In this document: piece by piece, positions 61,799 to 64,000 of the stretch
Layout of the letters: the number at the start of each line of letters is the position of its first letter
How positions within the stretch are numbered: the stretch's first letter is position 1
Origin: Nocardia sp. SYP-A9097
GTDB taxonomy: Bacteria; Actinomycetota; Actinomycetes; Mycobacteriales; Mycobacteriaceae
Length of the DNA stretch: 64,000 bases
Assembly: GCF_009649815.1 (NCBI RefSeq)
Contig: NZ_WJIC01000032.1
Coordinates: forward strand, 1-64,000
Reading direction: 5' to 3'
Translations under genes and position numbers: made by a program
Notes under the pieces: generated by a model
The model's database searches: none
Seen by the model: only the letters and a program-made list of their open reading frames with translations
Told to the model about the DNA's origin: nothing

Positions 61799-63071
61799 CC
61801 AGCGGGCGGCCGGGCGGTGGGGGTTGCTGCCAGCGCTGATCGCCGGGCGGGTCCTGGCGGTACTGCTCTTGCGGATCCTGTTGGAACTGCTGCGGTTCGG
61901 GTGGCTGTGGCGCCGGTGGATGTTGCGGAAGTTGAGGTTCCGCGCGGGGGCGGGGCGTCGGGGGTAGGGCAGTCGATTCGACCGGTGCGCGGGCATCGGC
62001 TTCCGCGGCCCGCACCGCGCGTTCGGCGGCCGGGTCGGTGGCGGTGTTGAACCAATCGGCTACCTCGTCGGCGTCGTCCTCGGGGCGTTCGGTGGATTCG
62101 CCGTCCGGGGAGGGTTCGTAGCGGAAGGTGCCGTCGGCGCCCTCCTTGGCGAAGTTGCGGGCGAAACCCTCCAGGGCTTTGCCGAAATCGCTGGGTACGA
62201 GCCAGACTTTGTTGGCGTCGCCCTTGGCGACCTGCGGGAGGGTTTGCATGTACTGGTAGGCCAGCAGTTCGGGGGTCGGCTTGCCGTTCTTGATGGCGGC
62301 GAAGACCTTTTCGATGGCCTTGGCCTGGCCTTGGGCCTGTAGGTAGGCGGCGGCGCGTTCACCCTGGGCACGCAGGATGCGGGATTGGCGCTCACCCTCG
62401 GCCGAGAGGATCGATGCCTGCTTGGAGCCCTCGGCGGAGAGGATGCTCGCCTGCTTCTGGCCCTCGGCGGTCTTGATGGCGGCCTCGCGCTGGCCCTCGG
62501 CGGTGAGGATGATGGCGCGCTTCTCGCGGTCCGCCTTCATCTGCTTCTCCATCGATTCCTGAATCGAGGGCGGTGGATCGATGGCCTTGAGTTCCACGCG
62601 CGAGACGCGCAGACCCCAGCGGCCGGTGGCCTCGTCGAGGACGCCACGCAGCTGATGGTTGATCTGATCGCGGGAGGTGAGCGTCTCCTCCAGGGTCATG
62701 CCACCGACCACATTGCGCAGCGTGGTGATGGTCAATTGCTCCACTGCCGCAATGTAATTGCTGATTTCGTAGACCGCGGCTTGCGGGCTGGTGACCTGGA
62801 AATACACCACCGAGTCGATCTGCACGGTCAGGTTGTCCTGGGTGATCACCGGCTGCGGCGGGAAAGACACCACCCGCTCACGCAGATCCACCTTGGCGCG
62901 GATGCGGTCGGCGAATGGCACCAGGAAGGTCAGCTGCCCGGACACGGTTCGCGAATAGCGGCCCAGGCGTTCGATTACGGCGGCCTCGGCCTGCGGCACC
63001 AGTGCCACCGACTTGAAGACGACGACCACCACCAATAGGACCAAAACCAGAGCGACGATGAGTACAGCCAT
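61791..63071 (-). CDS. SPFH/band-7 (stomatin, QmcA-like) membrane protein
   Basis: A 426-residue membrane-scaffold protein. The N-terminal anchor is VLIVALVLVLLVVVVVFKSV. The SPFH domain (about 25-200) has AVIERLGRYSRTVSGQLTFL, ERVVSFPPQPVITQDNLTVQ and LRNVVGGMTLEETLTSRDQI. A coiled coil with four or five near repeats of TAEGQRE/SAEGSKQASI (about 190-245) follows, then FAAIKNGKPTPELLAYQYMQ. The last 110 residues are a Pro/Gln/Ala-rich tail. Flotillin-like proteins organise membrane microdomains and proteases. The ATG immediately follows the NfeD stop, so the two genes form an operon. Confidence 0.94.
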   Translation of the reverse strand: MAVLIVALVLVLLVVVVVFKSVALVPQAEAAVIERLGRYSRTVSGQLTFLVPFADRIRAKVDLRERVVSFPPQPVITQDNLTVQIDSVVYFQVTSPQAAVYEISNYIAAVEQLTITTLRNVVGGMTLEETLTSRDQINHQLRGVLDEATGRWGLRVSRVELKAIDPPPSIQESMEKQMKADREKRAIILTAEGQREAAIKTAEGQKQASILSAEGSKQASILSAEGERQSRILRAQGERAAAYLQAQGQAKAIEKVFAAIKNGKPTPELLAYQYMQTLPQVAKGDANKVWLVPSDFGKALEGFARNFAKEGADGTFRYEPSPDGESTERPEDDADEVADWFNTATDPAAERAVRAAEADARAPVESTALPPTPRPRAEPQLPQHPPAPQPPEPQQFQQDPQEQYRQDPPGDQRWQQPPPPGRPLGR

Positions 63072-63506
63072 CTAAGGCCCCTTCCAGACGACGACGTGGG
63101 CGCCGTCGATCCTCATGATGTAGACGGTCGAACCCACCGGATACTGCTCATCCGGATCGAAGGCTCGCGCGCTCCACACCTCACCATCCAGCTTCACCTG
63201 CCCGCCGTGTTCGTCGACCGCCTCCAGTACGCGCGCCGTCTTACCCGGGAGCGCGGCGACACCGGTGGGTGTGGGTGGCGGAATCGCGTAGCGGCGCAAC
63301 AGAAGTGGACGAACCAGCAGGAGCAGCGCGACCGCGGTGATACCGAAGATCACCGCATCCACCACCAGCGGGGTGCCGGCCAGACCGCTGACCCCGGCCG
63401 TGATTACCGCGGCGCTACCCAGCATGAGCAGCGTGAGATCACCCGTGAGCATCTCCGCCGCCGCGAGGAGTAGCCCCGCGACCAGCCAAACGATTGCGGC
63501 CACCAC
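63072..63506 (-). CDS. NfeD-like membrane protein, partner of the SPFH protein
   Basis: A 144-residue short NfeD protein. GTG 63506 is used; the next GTG (63503) is an alternative, and the frame extends upstream without a good start. Three to four hydrophobic helices (IVWLVAGLLLAAAEMLTGDL; AVIFGITAVALLLLVRPLLL) precede a C-terminal OB-fold (LPGKTARVLEAVDEHGGQVK; LDGEVWSARAF; VYIMRIDGAHVVV). NfeD proteins pair with SPFH proteins in bacteria. Here the stop directly abuts the SPFH ATG. The DUF3097 gene is divergent. Confidence 0.9.
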   Translation of the reverse strand: MVAAIVWLVAGLLLAAAEMLTGDLTLLMLGSAAVITAGVSGLAGTPLVVDAVIFGITAVALLLLVRPLLLRRYAIPPPTPTGVAALPGKTARVLEAVDEHGGQVKLDGEVWSARAFDPDEQYPVGSTVYIMRIDGAHVVVWKGP

Positions 63507-63630
63507 ACCACAGTAATCGTTCTCGCCAACCACTGGGCAAGATCGACCGCCCGACCCCCGAATCGGTACCTGCCCGGAAAACGCGCGTCGGAGCGGGCGT
63601 TTCCCGGTTCTGCCGGTACCTTCGATGCGG

Positions 63631-64000
63631 TGAACGGGCGTGACAACTATGGCGGCGACATCTTCTCCGGACATTCGCGGACGCGAAAACGTGAGATACC
63701 GAAGGTGATCGCCGAACGCGATCTCGTCGCCGAGGACGCCGCCAGCGGATTCTGCGGTGCCGTAATCGGTTTCGACCGAACCTACGACGGGGACTTCGTC
63801 AAACTCGAGGACGGACGCGGACGGGTACGGCTCTTCGCGTTGCGCGAAGCCGCTTTCCTGATCGACGGCCAGCCGGTGACACTGGTCCGGCCGACCGCGG
63901 CCGTACCCAAACAGCCCACCCGCTCCGCCTCCGGTTCCACCCGAGTCGAAGGCGCACGCGCGCGAGTGGCGCGAGCCAGCCGAATCTGGGTCGAAGGCGT
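63631..64000 (+). CDS. DUF3097 family protein, N-terminal part; runs off the right edge
   Basis: The frame opens at GTG 63631 and stays open to the window end (123 codons). VIAERDLVAEDAASGFCGAV, KLEDGRGRVRLFALREAAFL and IDGQPVTLVRPTAAVP are followed by ARARVARASRIWVEG, which matches the start of the actinobacterial DUF3097 family, proteins with a TOPRIM-like segment and unknown function. It is divergent from nfeD across 124 bases. Confidence 0.85.

Noticed and set aside
1..64000. CRISPR arrays, tRNA or rRNA genes
   Set aside because: No regularly spaced repeats, cloverleaf sequences or rRNA stretches were recognised by eye. A covariance search was not possible.

Overview
The window is high-GC actinobacterial DNA and most likely comes from Nocardia or a close mycolic-acid relative. 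The reasons are a mycolyltransferase-like secreted esterase, a short Rpf, the mutA-mutB-meaB operon, an Acg-type nitroreductase, an Rv1733c-like membrane protein and a phosphocholine-type phospholipase C with a Tat signal. This assignment is inference from gene content, not from a marker gene. No tRNA, rRNA or CRISPR array was seen.

Layout. (1) 1-9558, minus strand: a modular type I polyketide synthase that continues past the left edge. The first protein has a KSQ-AT-ACP loading module followed by KS-AT(malonyl-like)-DH-KR-ACP. The next protein enters the window with its docking helix and KS. The loading AT has lost its catalytic Ser and two other key residues. (2) 10147-12390: an excisionase/tyrosine-integrase pair and a truncated gene end, sitting between the PKS and plausible tailoring genes. 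(3) 12425-17714: O-methyltransferase, type II thioesterase, class III CoA-transferase, DHA2 exporter and TetR regulator. (4) 17819-20969: FAD monooxygenase under two TetR-type palindromes, then a nucleoside hydrolase and an amidohydrolase. (5) 20985-32318 plus 47550-48265: genes that match members of the mycobacterial DosR dormancy regulon (USP, M50-CBS protease, phosphoribosyltransferase-erythromycin esterase, Rv1733c, Acg, SulP, wax-ester synthase). Several carry a recurrent GGACCTTCGACCC-like box. Many are broken by internal deletions or frameshifts (molybdopterin oxidoreductase, pdhA, pdhB, hpf, M50 protease, phosphoribosyltransferase-esterase, sulP, WS/DGAT), while others are intact. (6) 32372-36015: MFS exporter, small membrane protein, GNAT, mycolyltransferase-like esterase. 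(7) 36029-41234: methylmalonyl-CoA mutase subunits and the MeaB GTPase. (8) 41668-47413: TVP38-type membrane protein and a three-gene ABC import operon with a fused permease and no ATPase. (9) 48388-51328: membrane alpha/beta hydrolase, hypothetical protein and Rpf with a long structured leader. (10) 51806-57935: a sulfonate or sulfate-ester scavenging operon (IclR, SsuA/B/C-like transporter, FMN monooxygenase, TauD-type dioxygenase). (11) 58157-64000: phospholipase C, an intact IS4-type element with 12-bp target duplications, an SPFH/NfeD pair and the start of a DUF3097 gene.

How the parts work together. The mutAB-meaB operon interconverts methylmalonyl-CoA and succinyl-CoA and could influence polyketide extender supply. 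The type II thioesterase, O-methyltransferase and exporter are plausible parts of the polyketide cluster, although the integrase cassette now separates them from the synthase. The main unusual signals are the catalytically degenerate loading AT, the winged-helix insertion in the integrase, and the selective decay of one putative hypoxia/dormancy regulon in a single locus.
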